Assembly: GCA_007125875.1 (NCBI GenBank)
Contig: SLCI01000007.1
Coordinates: 1 to 9,050, forward strand
Source: Kiritimatiellia bacterium
GTDB lineage: Bacteria > Verrucomicrobiota > Kiritimatiellia > SLAD01
DNA length: 9,050 nt
Direction: 5' to 3'
The notes under the pieces: generated by a model
Databases searched by the model: none
The model's input: only the letters and a program-made list of their open reading frames with translations
What the model was told of the DNA's origin: nothing
Program-made: the position numbers and the translations under genes
In this document: piece after piece, positions 1-6,495 of the stretch
Layout of the letters: the number at the start of each line of letters is the position of its first letter
Position numbering within the stretch: position 1 is the first letter of the stretch

Positions 1-2
1 AC

Positions 3-3000
3 GATCTGTTGCCGCCTGGCACCGTGTATGTGCCGGACAGCGCCACGATTGAAGTTGAACCTCCATTCATCGCCACGGCTCCAGAGGTCGACTTACGTCT
101 GCAGTACTTCAACAACGAAACCGATGTGATGTCTCAACAGATTGGTCCATGGTTGCGCATCTTTAATGACGGGACCAACGATCTAGCTTTCACGGACATC
201 ACGCTGCGTTATTGGTTCACCTCCGAGCCATCGGGGACAGACACCTTCTTCTGCGATTGGGCGCAAATCGGAGCAGCGGCGGTTACCCACGAGTTTGGCA
301 CAATCAATGGGGAATATTACGTTGAAATAGGCTTCACAAGCGCCGCCGAAATACCGAGCTGGGACGGTGGATTGGGATCCAACATTTTCCATGCCGGTGG
401 CGAGACGGGCGAGATTCAGACTCGTATCCATGACAGCGACTGGGAGCTATACGATCAGTCGGACGACTTTTCCTGGGATCCTTCGTTCACCTCATATGCC
501 GATTATGACCGCATCACGCTGTACTATCAGGGGCAGCGCGTCTGGGGACTCCAACCCAGCGATTTTACGTCGGTCGTTTTCAACACCTCCGGAGCATTCG
601 TCGTGCCCACCGGCATCACCAACCTGACCGTTCAGGCATGGGGCGGCGGTGGTGGCGGCGCAGCCAGCGGAAGCAATGATGGCGGCGGCGGGGGCGGCGG
701 TGGCGCCTACGCGCGCATCGACTCCTTCAGCGTTACGCCACTGTCCAGCTTCGATGTCGTTGTCGGCACTGGCGGCCCCCTGCCCGGTTCAGGCAATCCC
801 GGTGTGAATGGAACCGCCTCCTGGTTTGATTCGACGAATACCCTCTTCGCTGCAGGCGGCCAAGGAGGCGGCACCCCGAACATCTTCACCGGTGGATCCG
901 GAGGAGCAGCAGTCGACAGCATCGGCGATATCACATTTTCCGGCGGCAATGGCGGGATTGGCCATCAGCAAGGACCACCTACCGAACGCGGCGGAGGCGG
1001 CGGCGGTGGTTCCGCATTTTCCTATGCTGACGGAGGCGCAGGTGGCAATGGCGCTAGGGAGACCCCAGGTATTGGCGGAGTCGGACATGGCGAAGGTGGC
1101 AGTGGCGGCTATGGCGGGGTGGTTCCAGCGACTGGCGGCGAAGTGCCCGGCGGTGGTGGCGGCGGTTGTGCCGCTGCGGGATGCGGAACAGGTGCAGATG
1201 GACAGGTCATCGTGACCTATCAATTCCCCGTTACTTTCGGTGCCGCAAGTGGCACCACCAATGCGCCACCCAATATCGCTTCCAACTGGACCTTGGAACC
1301 GGGCTCGATCCTGACCATCACATTCCAGGTAACCGTCGATAATCCGATTGTGGCTACCCAGCTCGTCAACACGGCCTCTGTTACCACGGATCAAGAGCCC
1401 ATACCGTTGACTGACACAGCCACCGATCCGCTCATCCATACCGATCTGGCCGTGTTCAAGTCGGTCAGTAACGACAATCCGGAGGAGGCTGATCTAATCG
1501 CCTACACCATCGTCGTCACCAACAACGGCCCAGTCAACGCCACCGGCGTAGTGATCGAAGATATACTGCCGGCGGACGTCACCTTTGATGGGGCTTCCGC
1601 GAGTCAAGGGACGTATGATAGTGGCTCGGGACTATGGACAGTAGGTGCCGTAGATGTTGGGGAGATAGCAACGCTGACACTCTCTGTCACCGTGGATGTC
1701 GGCACGGCCGGCTCGATCATCACGAACACCGCCAGCCTTTTCGCGTCTGATGTGGCTGATTCCGATCCGACCAATAACGAGGACTCCGCCGTCATCACCG
1801 TACTCGGCGTCGATATCGGTGTCGGCAAACACGTTGTCCCTGCCGTCAATTACGAACAGGAACAACTCATCTTCACCATCACAGCAACAAACTTCGGACC
1901 AAACGTCGCGACCGGCGTTGAAGTGACCGATGTTCTGCCGGCGGGGGTGACGTATGTTTCGCACACGGCATCGCAGGGCACATATAATTCGGGCACAGGC
2001 ATCTGGGAGATCGGTTCCCTGGCCGTGCTGCAAGCGGAGTCACTGGCGATTACGGCAGAAGTCGACGTCGGCACTGCGGGTCAATCGATCACAAATGTCG
2101 CAGCGGTCACGGCGGTGGATCAAATCGATTACAATCCCGACAACGACGAAGCATCGGTTGTGATCTTTCCTGAGTTAGCGCCTTTAGACATTACCAAAGA
2201 GGTCTCCCCCACCGGTTCCGTGCCATCCGGCGCTACGCTCACCTATACAATCGTGGTCACCAACTCCAGCGCACAGACGCAAACCGGCGTTAGCCTTACA
2301 GATCTTTTGCCTCCAGGTGTAACCTATGTGACGAACAGCACACAGATTACGTTTCCTGTGTCCTCAAACATCACCTTCCGCGATGAATTCAATGTCCGCT
2401 CATATGCGCAGAATAATGGTACAGCTGACTGGACGGGGAACTGGATCGAAGCCGGGGAGAGCGATGGCCCGCTGGCCGGTAACATCCAGATTCTTTTTGA
2501 TCCAGTTCGTGGCCAAAGCTTTTCCCTCCGCATGGCGGGAGGCAACCGCGCGCTGGCTCGCGAAGCCGACTTGGGCGGCTTCAGCGAGGCCTTGTTAAGC
2601 TTCGACTATCGGCGACAAGGATTAGGGGCAGGAGAGTTTTTTGCTATCCAAGTTTCGCCCAACGGCATTGGTGGGCCTTGGACGGAATTGGACCGCTTCG
2701 AAGGTCCCGGCACGGATAGCGCTTATCTGTCGACCAACTACAATATTAGTGCGTGGATTGCGACCAATACGGCCATTCGCTTTGTGAGTACTGTTGGGAG
2801 CATGGATATCAGTGATATCGTATGGTTTGATGACGTTGAGATTTCGATTCCCTTGCGATTACCCGAAACGAGCGCAGGCGGTGCTCCACCCAATCTGGCG
2901 TCCGGCCATACGCTCGAGCCCGGCGAAACGTTGATTGCCACGTTCGATGTGATCGTTGATCAACCTGGTTCCCACCCGGAACTTGTTAATCTGGCTTCGA

Positions 3001-6000
3001 CGATTAGCGATCTGATGACCATGCCACGCACCGATACGGCCATCACGCCGGTAGATCTGGTGCGGATCGGCATCGGCAACCGCATCTGGTTCGATGCCAA
3101 CGGTAACGGTATTCAGGATGTTGGTGAAACGAATGGTATCGCCAACGTGCCGGTCACGCTGATGGACACCAATGGCAACGTCGTCGCCACGACCTCCACC
3201 GATGTCGATGGGCTGTACCTGTTTGAAGATATGGCCCCGGGAACCTATCGGGTACGCTTTGATCTCGGCTCCGTGACCACAAACATCACCATCTCGCCCC
3301 CCTATCAAGGAGGCGATGAAACGATCGACAGCAACGCGATTGAGGGACATGGCGGAGAATTCGTGTTCACCGACTTCTACCTATTCAGCGAAGGAGAAAC
3401 CAATACCACCATTGATGTGGGCCTCAGGACGTTTGGTCCCACCCGCGCAGATATTGCAGATGTATGGGGCGAATGGGTCGATGGGGCCTATGTGGTTTGG
3501 GAGACAAGCGCTGAAGTTGGAACCGCAGGTTTCTTCGTTTATCGCATCGATTCCGATCACGGCACGGAAACAAGACTAAACGCCACACTCCTTCCGTCCA
3601 CCTTCAAGTCGGACGGTGATGTATATCGGCTGCTTGATCCTGACCTCGGTCCCGGAGAATCGGCCAGCTACCGCATCGAGGAAGTCGAGTTGATGGGGAC
3701 CATTCGCGATCTCGGTGATTATAACGTCACGTTCGGCGAGCCGCGGGCACCAGTCGTCGCGCCAATGACGAGAACGGTGGCATTCAGTGAGCCGGTGATG
3801 GAGCCGCTTGATGCCGATCCCTCGGACTGCCTCAAAGTTATGGTTTCGAAGGATGGCATCTACCGTGTTCGGATTGCCGACGTAGCCGCAGGCATGGCTC
3901 GGACAGAGGCAGAAGTTCGCGATTGGGCGACAGATTATGGACTGGCATTGGTGGCCATGGGCGCTTCGGTCCCCTATCACTTTGATGCAACCTCCGACAG
4001 CATCATCTTTTATGGCCGAGGCGCGGACAACTGGTATGCCCGCGAAATGGCGTACTGGATTACCCCCGGCGAGGGACAACCCTTTGTTCAACGTGATCCC
4101 GGCTCTGGAGCAGGCACTGCTGTATTTCCCGTCACCGTCAGATTCGAGGAGGATCGCTACCCGTTCAGCAGTCGCTTCCCGCGTCCAGAAGATTTCTACT
4201 ATTGGAAGTATATCGTGAGCGGAAATCCCGACTCAGGTAGCCGCGAGTTTATTCTCGATCTTGGAGGCTATACGGGCGGTTCCGTGGATTTGCGCGTGCA
4301 GCTCGTCGGCTGGTCAGAGACAGGGTATACGCCGGACCACCTGGCTGAATTCGAGCTCAATGGAGTGGCGATTGGCTCGATCACCTTCGACAATCAAGAA
4401 CAAGTAGTCGCCGAGTTGGTCGTGCCGCCGGGCGTGGCCGTAGACGGAAACAACGTCCTGACCGTGCGCGGCGTGATTCAGGAAGGCCACACCCACAGCT
4501 TTTTCGTGCTCGACTGGATTGAAGTCGCGCATGACCGAGCACTCACCCCATCCCATGACACCATCCACTTCACGGCAGAGGGAGCCGTTTCCGTCAGCGC
4601 ATTTGAAGAGCCCTTTGTGCTGTCACTGGCTGACGTCAACCAACCCGTGTGGGTCACCAATGAAGATGAGACCTTGGGTGCTGGTGTTTGGGTGGCCGAA
4701 GTATCTGACGAGCCCTTCGCACTGATCGATCGGGCCGCCATTCCCACCTTGGACCCAATCGCCGGGGCCTGCTCGGCGTGGTTCATGGCGAGCGATAACC
4801 GGATCGATTACCTCGTCATCACCTCGCGCGCTCTTCAGAACGAGGCCGAAGAGCTGGCCGCTTATCGCGAATCGATGGGATTGCGGACGGGCGTTGCGGT
4901 ATTTGAAGACATCTGCGATCTGTTTACCTATGGCGTCCGCACGCCTGAAGCCATTCCCGAACTCTTGCGCTACGCCGCAGATCAATGGGCCGCTGCGCCG
5001 TGGCTCGTCGTGCTGGCAGGACACGGACATTACGACTATTTCAATGCCATCACCCCGGAAACAAATCATCTACCGCCGTTACTTGCAGCGACGCCGCATG
5101 GCTTGTTTGCGTCTGATGGACTGCTTACCGATCTAAACGGCAATGGGGTCGCCAATATTCCGATCGGTCGCTTACCCGCGCGCACCGGTGCCGAGTTACT
5201 GGCGATGCTGAGCAAGATTCAGTCGTATGAAGCAGGACACGGACAAGCGTGGCAGCAGCAAATCGTATTGGCCTCCGACGTACCCGACGGCGCAGGCGAC
5301 TTTGTCGCAGCTAGCGACGAAATCAGTCTGCGCATTCCGTCAAACAAATCGGTCGCGTACATTAAGCTGGATCAAGTACCCGCTCATACAGCTCGGCAGC
5401 AATTGATGGCGCACTTCAATAGCGGCGCAGGAATCATTCATTATACCGGCCATGGCGGACTGGATAATTTTAGTGGCCAGCGCTTGCTGCGACGGCCAGA
5501 CGTTCAAGCAATGCGCAATCAACGGGCTCCACTAGTCATCGCACTTAGTTGTTTAGTGGGCCGTTTCGAGACGCCCGGCACAGAGAGCTTGGGCGAACTG
5601 CTAATCCGACATTCAGCTGGCGGTGCCGCTGCGGTATGGAGCCCGTCCGGCCATTCCATTCATCATCCGGCGACTGAGTTAGGGACGGCCTTCTACCATA
5701 CCGCATTTGAGGAGGGTTCCGGCACGCTCGGCGCGGCGATCTTGCGAGCACATCAATCGATGCCCACCACCTTCTATTCTCGAGATACGCTGGTGATGTA
5801 TAACTTACTGGGCTGTCCGGCGATGAAACTGAGTACAACCGGCACGGGACACGTCGACGACAATCGCTTTGCTCAATGGCGCTGGGAGCGCTTCACACCG
5901 GAGCACTTAGCCGACGCCTCGATCAGCGCAGCGGACGCGGTGCCGGCGGATGGGTTCGAACAGAATATTCTGGCCTATGCTTTCGGTAATGAGCCAGGAC

Positions 6001-6269
6001 CGGGCGACAGTCACTACCCAGCGATCGAATCCTTCGAGATCGATGGCGATTCGATTGTGATCCGATGGCACCAACGCCGATTGGCACAGGATCTCGAGTA
6101 TCGCATCTCGATCACCACCGACTTGCTAGGCACCTGGGGCAATCAAGCTGACATTCTCGACATCCTAGCCGTTGAAACGGTGCCCGACAGTGTTTTGGAA
6201 CGCGTCACCGCCCGAATCCCGTTCGTCACGGATCGACTGTATGTGAAGCTCGATGTGATCGCGAAATAG
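3..6269 (+). CDS. Giant secreted mosaic protein with C25 (gingipain-type) cysteine protease domain, 5' partial
   Basis: The frame is open from the left edge to the TAG at 6267-6269. A TTG at 9 could be read as a start, but the two codons before it (GAT CTG) continue the frame and give DLLPPG, the same motif as in the DUF11 repeat near 2300, so the true start lies upstream. Numbering residues from that TTG, the order is: DUF11 N-half (to ~24), CBM3 (27-183), Gly-rich domain (184-406), DUF11 C-half (407-475), DUF11 (478-597), DUF11 (600-719), split DUF11 (725-1015) with an inserted domain (788-947), SdrD-B-like (1018-1138), FN3-like (1142-1242), C25-associated N-region (1275-1510), C25 catalytic domain (1600-1941) and a C-terminal module (1985-2086). 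The likely role is an extracellular or surface cysteine endopeptidase held by adhesive modules. The signal peptide would be outside the window. Substrate and cleavage specificity cannot be read from the sequence. The next gene follows after 124 bases on the same strand. Confidence 0.9.
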   Translation, partial: DLLPPGTVYVPDSATIEVEPPFIATAPEVDLRLQYFNNETDVMSQQIGPWLRIFNDGTNDLAFTDITLRYWFTSEPSGTDTFFCDWAQIGAAAVTHEFGTINGEYYVEIGFTSAAEIPSWDGGLGSNIFHAGGETGEIQTRIHDSDWELYDQSDDFSWDPSFTSYADYDRITLYYQGQRVWGLQPSDFTSVVFNTSGAFVVPTGITNLTVQAWGGGGGGAASGSNDGGGGGGGGAYARIDSFSVTPLSSFDVVVGTGGPLPGSGNPGVNGTASWFDSTNTLFAAGGQGGGTPNIFTGGSGGAAVDSIGDITFSGGNGGIGHQQGPPTERGGGGGGGSAFSYADGGAGGNGARETPGIGGVGHGEGGSGGYGGVVPATGGEVPGGGGGGCAAAGCGTGADGQVIVTYQFPVTFGAASGTTNAPPNIASNWTLEPGSILTITFQVTVDNPIVATQLVNTASVTTDQEPIPLTDTATDPLIHTDLAVFKSVSNDNPEEADLIAYTIVVTNNGPVNATGVVIEDILPADVTFDGASASQGTYDSGSGLWTVGAVDVGEIATLTLSVTVDVGTAGSIITNTASLFASDVADSDPTNNEDSAVITVLGVDIGVGKHVVPAVNYEQEQLIFTITATNFGPNVATGVEVTDVLPAGVTYVSHTASQGTYNSGTGIWEIGSLAVLQAESLAITAEVDVGTAGQSITNVAAVTAVDQIDYNPDNDEASVVIFPELAPLDITKEVSPTGSVPSGATLTYTIVVTNSSAQTQTGVSLTDLLPPGVTYVTNSTQITFPVSSNITFRDEFNVRSYAQNNGTADWTGNWIEAGESDGPLAGNIQILFDPVRGQSFSLRMAGGNRALAREADLGGFSEALLSFDYRRQGLGAGEFFAIQVSPNGIGGPWTELDRFEGPGTDSAYLSTNYNISAWIATNTAIRFVSTVGSMDISDIVWFDDVEISIPLRLPETSAGGAPPNLASGHTLEPGETLIATFDVIVDQPGSHPELVNLASTISDLMTMPRTDTAITPVDLVRIGIGNRIWFDANGNGIQDVGETNGIANVPVTLMDTNGNVVATTSTDVDGLYLFEDMAPGTYRVRFDLGSVTTNITISPPYQGGDETIDSNAIEGHGGEFVFTDFYLFSEGETNTTIDVGLRTFGPTRADIADVWGEWVDGAYVVWETSAEVGTAGFFVYRIDSDHGTETRLNATLLPSTFKSDGDVYRLLDPDLGPGESASYRIEEVELMGTIRDLGDYNVTFGEPRAPVVAPMTRTVAFSEPVMEPLDADPSDCLKVMVSKDGIYRVRIADVAAGMARTEAEVRDWATDYGLALVAMGASVPYHFDATSDSIIFYGRGADNWYAREMAYWITPGEGQPFVQRDPGSGAGTAVFPVTVRFEEDRYPFSSRFPRPEDFYYWKYIVSGNPDSGSREFILDLGGYTGGSVDLRVQLVGWSETGYTPDHLAEFELNGVAIGSITFDNQEQVVAELVVPPGVAVDGNNVLTVRGVIQEGHTHSFFVLDWIEVAHDRALTPSHDTIHFTAEGAVSVSAFEEPFVLSLADVNQPVWVTNEDETLGAGVWVAEVSDEPFALIDRAAIPTLDPIAGACSAWFMASDNRIDYLVITSRALQNEAEELAAYRESMGLRTGVAVFEDICDLFTYGVRTPEAIPELLRYAADQWAAAPWLVVLAGHGHYDYFNAITPETNHLPPLLAATPHGLFASDGLLTDLNGNGVANIPIGRLPARTGAELLAMLSKIQSYEAGHGQAWQQQIVLASDVPDGAGDFVAASDEISLRIPSNKSVAYIKLDQVPAHTARQQLMAHFNSGAGIIHYTGHGGLDNFSGQRLLRRPDVQAMRNQRAPLVIALSCLVGRFETPGTESLGELLIRHSAGGAAAVWSPSGHSIHHPATELGTAFYHTAFEEGSGTLGAAILRAHQSMPTTFYSRDTLVMYNLLGCPAMKLSTTGTGHVDDNRFAQWRWERFTPEHLADASISAADAVPADGFEQNILAYAFGNEPGPGDSHYPAIESFEIDGDSIVIRWHQRRLAQDLEYRISITTDLLGTWGNQADILDILAVETVPDSVLERVTARIPFVTDRLYVKLDVIAK
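87..557 (+). other. CBM3 carbohydrate-binding module (domain inside the C25 protein)
   Basis: Residues 27-183 follow the CBM3 pattern closely. They show VDLRLQYFNNE, then LRIFNDGTNDLAFTDITLRYW, then FFCDWAQIG, YYVEIGFTSAA, EIQTRIHDSDW, YDQSDDFSWDP and the closing ITLYYQGQRVWGLQP. In family 3 modules a planar strip of aromatic and charged residues binds crystalline cellulose. The likely equivalents here are D83, W84, R139 and W145, placed by alignment from memory. Binding to cellulose or a similar flat polysaccharide is inferred. The module sits between two halves of a DUF11 domain rather than at a protein end, and is followed directly by the glycine-rich domain. Confidence 0.9.
558..1226 (+). 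other. Glycine-rich beta domain (domain inside the C25 protein)
   Basis: Residues 184-406 begin with FNTSGAFVVPTGITNLTVQAWG, run through several poly-Gly blocks and SFDVVVGTGG, and end with GADGQVIVTYQF. This matches the glycine-rich domain family found in bacterial surface proteins and phage tail proteins, where a small beta core carries long Gly loops. Two cysteines (residues 387 and 392) sit near the end in GGCAAAGCG and could form a disulfide. The function is probably structural or adhesive. Together with the CBM3 it forms the cargo of the first split DUF11 domain. Confidence 0.75.
641..705 (+). repeat. Low-complexity GGC/GGT tract encoding poly-glycine
   Basis: Two blocks of GGC/GGT codons flank a short spacer encoding AASGSND. 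Similar shorter tracts recur near 989-1010 and 1149-1168. They encode Gly loops of the glycine-rich domain. Such G-rich tracts are prone to replication slippage and could form G-quadruplexes on the coding strand; neither is tested here. Confidence 0.6.
1227..1433 (+). other. C-terminal half of the first DUF11 domain
   Basis: Residues 407-475 contain TTNAPPNIASNWTLEPGS, ITFQVTVDNP and LVNTASVTTDQEPIP. This is the second half of a DUF11 domain of the PPN-(I/L)-AS type. Its first half is the DLLPPGTVYVPDSATIEV segment at the left edge of the window (3-80). The CBM3 and Gly-rich domains are therefore nested inside one DUF11 fold. Confidence 0.75.
1440..2165 (+). repeat. Two tandem intact DUF11 repeats
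   Basis: Two units of about 120 residues lie head to tail (1440-1799 and 1806-2165). Both share the order Y/FTI-V/T-TN-GP-ATGV, (D/V)-LPA-VT, ASQGTY-SG-G-W, VDVGTAG-ITN and a closing DN-(N/D)E segment. DUF11 repeats are Ig-like beta domains of bacterial surface and secreted proteins that act as stalks or spacers. The two copies are clearly related at protein level, but their DNA has diverged, so this is an old duplication. Confidence 0.85.
2181..3053 (+). other. DUF11 domain split by an inserted jelly-roll-like domain
   Basis: The DUF11 N-half is at residues 725-787 (TYTIVVTNSS, TDLLPPGVTYVTNSTQITF) and the C-half at 948-1015 (GGAPPNLASGHTLEPGETL, FDVIVDQPG, VNLAST). Between them (about 2370-2849) lies a domain of about 160 residues starting ITFRDEFNVRSYAQNNGTADW and ending VWFDDVEI. 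Its pattern (READL, LLSFDYRR, FAIQVSPNG, WTELDRF, ISAWIATNTAIRF) is that of a concanavalin/MAM-like beta-sandwich module seen in many bacterial extracellular proteins. Its ligand is unknown. Confidence 0.75.
3060..3422 (+). other. SdrD B-like domain
   Basis: Residues 1018-1138 start IGIGNRIWFDANGNGIQD and continue with IANVPVTLMDTNGNVVATT, DVDGLYLFEDMAPGTYRVRF and TNTTIDVGL. This is the SdrD-B/Cna-B-like prealbumin fold, whose acidic DANGNGIQD loop commonly binds calcium. It most likely forms a rigid spacer between the adhesive N-terminal modules and the protease part. Confidence 0.85.
3432..4538 (+). other. C25-associated pre-catalytic region (FN3-like, N-domain, jelly-roll)
   Basis: Residues 1142-1242 form an FN3-like unit (VVWETSAEVGTAGFFVYRI, YRIEEVELMGTIRDLGDYNV). 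Residues 1275-1360 carry LKVMVSKDGIYRVRIADVAA, SIIFYGRGADNWY and MAYWITPGEGQ, a segment that usually precedes the catalytic domain in large C25 proteases. Residues 1395-1510 look like a beta-sandwich (FILDLGGYTGGSVDLRVQL, AEFELNGVAIGSITFDN, FFVLDWIEVAHDR). In gingipain-type enzymes this region includes propeptide and folding modules. Whether it is removed on maturation here is unknown. Confidence 0.7.
4806..5831 (+). other. Peptidase C25 (gingipain-type) catalytic domain
   Basis: Residues 1600-1941 include YLVITSRAL, TPEAIPELLRYA, WLVVLAGHGHYDYF, DLNGNGVANIPIGRLPART, the catalytic histidine motif HYTGHGG (His1815, codon 5451-5453) and the catalytic cysteine motif PLVIALSCLVGRF (Cys1848, codon 5550-5552). 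The His and Cys lie 33 residues apart, as in RgpB-type gingipains, and both are intact, so the domain is probably active. The domain ends YNLLGCPAMKL; many relatives have Asp where this one has Cys1936. The family hydrolyses peptide bonds with a Cys-His dyad. P1 preference cannot be predicted from what is visible. Confidence 0.9.
5961..6266 (+). other. C-terminal beta module of the C25 protein
   Basis: Residues 1985-2086 start QNILAYAFGNEPGPGDSHYP and continue with DGDSIVIRWHQRR, LEYRISITTDLLGTW and LYVKLDVIAK before the stop. This type of C-terminal module is common at the ends of large secreted proteins in Verrucomicrobiota and Kiritimatiellota (recalled, not searched). No LPXTG, no PEP-CTERM helix and no recognisable type IX sorting domain is present, so the means of retention at the cell surface, if any, is not visible. 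Confidence 0.5.
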
Positions 6270-6318
6270 CGGTCAAATATCACTCAACTAAGCCATGCCA
6301 GAAGCGTGCAGTGCTGGA

Positions 6319-6346
6319 TTGTATGATTCAGTGGAGCTGCTATCAT
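6319..6346 (+). promoter_or_regulatory. Weak sigma-70-like promoter candidate
   Basis: TTGTAT (6319-6324) and TATCAT (6341-6346) are separated by 16 bases. The -10 box matches the consensus at 5 of 6 positions, but the -35 box only at TTG. It would place transcription a few tens of bases before the ATG at 6394. This is a chance-level match in a lineage whose promoters are poorly known. Confidence 0.15.
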
Positions 6347-6376
6347 TCAGGGCTGAGATTGGGAGGCGATCTCTTC

Positions 6377-6381
6377 AGGGG
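6377..6381 (+). promoter_or_regulatory. Ribosome binding site for the EEP gene
   Basis: AGGGG lies 12 bases before the ATG at 6394, slightly far for a Shine-Dalgarno site. An in-frame TAG at 6388-6390 rules out any earlier start, which supports 6394 as the true start. Confidence 0.45.
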
Positions 6382-6393
6382 CGAACATAGCGC

Positions 6394-6495
6394 ATGGTTA
6401 ATACTTCAGGCTCGAGCCGATGCCGGCGGGGATGGCATCTCTTAAAGCGACTCATACTGTTAAAATTGTTATTGGGTGGTATCTGCGCCAGCGCC
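6394..6495 (+). other. Signal peptide of the EEP protein
   Basis: Residues 1-34 show a basic N-region (RCRRGWHLLKR), a hydrophobic stretch (LILLKLLLGGI) and a CASA end that fits signal peptidase I cleavage before VEIRIASYN. The residues before Cys31 (G-G-I) do not form a lipobox, so a lipoprotein is unlikely. Export through Sec is inferred. Confidence 0.75.

Larger units (their letters stand above)
6270..6393 (+). other. Intergenic gap between the C25 and EEP genes
   Basis: This 124-base stretch has no gene. An imperfect short hairpin (GAGAT at 6355-6359 with ATCTC at 6369-6373) lacks a U-tract and is too weak to be a terminator. It lies just upstream of the ribosome binding site, so at most it could affect translation. 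Co-transcription of the two genes is possible but not shown. Confidence 0.5.

Noticed and set aside
789..1439. Long minus-strand open frame of 216 codons
   Set aside because: It lies opposite the glycine-rich coding region, where GGC codons read in reverse avoid stops. Its product is compositionally odd with no recognisable domain, and the + strand frame is firmly supported.
1440..2165. Recent DNA-level tandem duplication of DUF11 repeats
   Set aside because: The two units are similar in protein, but the DNA has diverged at most third positions, so this is not a recent duplication or a direct-repeat mobile structure.
2859..3350. Minus-strand open frame of 163 codons opposite the SdrD-B-like region
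   Set aside because: The product shows no known fold or signal, and the + strand carries clear DUF11 and SdrD-B-like motifs.
3576..4091. Minus-strand open frame of 171 codons
   Set aside because: It is opposite the C25-associated N-region and has no recognisable family motif or ribosome binding site support.
6353..6378. Possible terminator hairpin after the C25 gene
   Set aside because: The stem has only about five clean pairs, there is no following T-run, and it overlaps the start of the ribosome binding site of the next gene.
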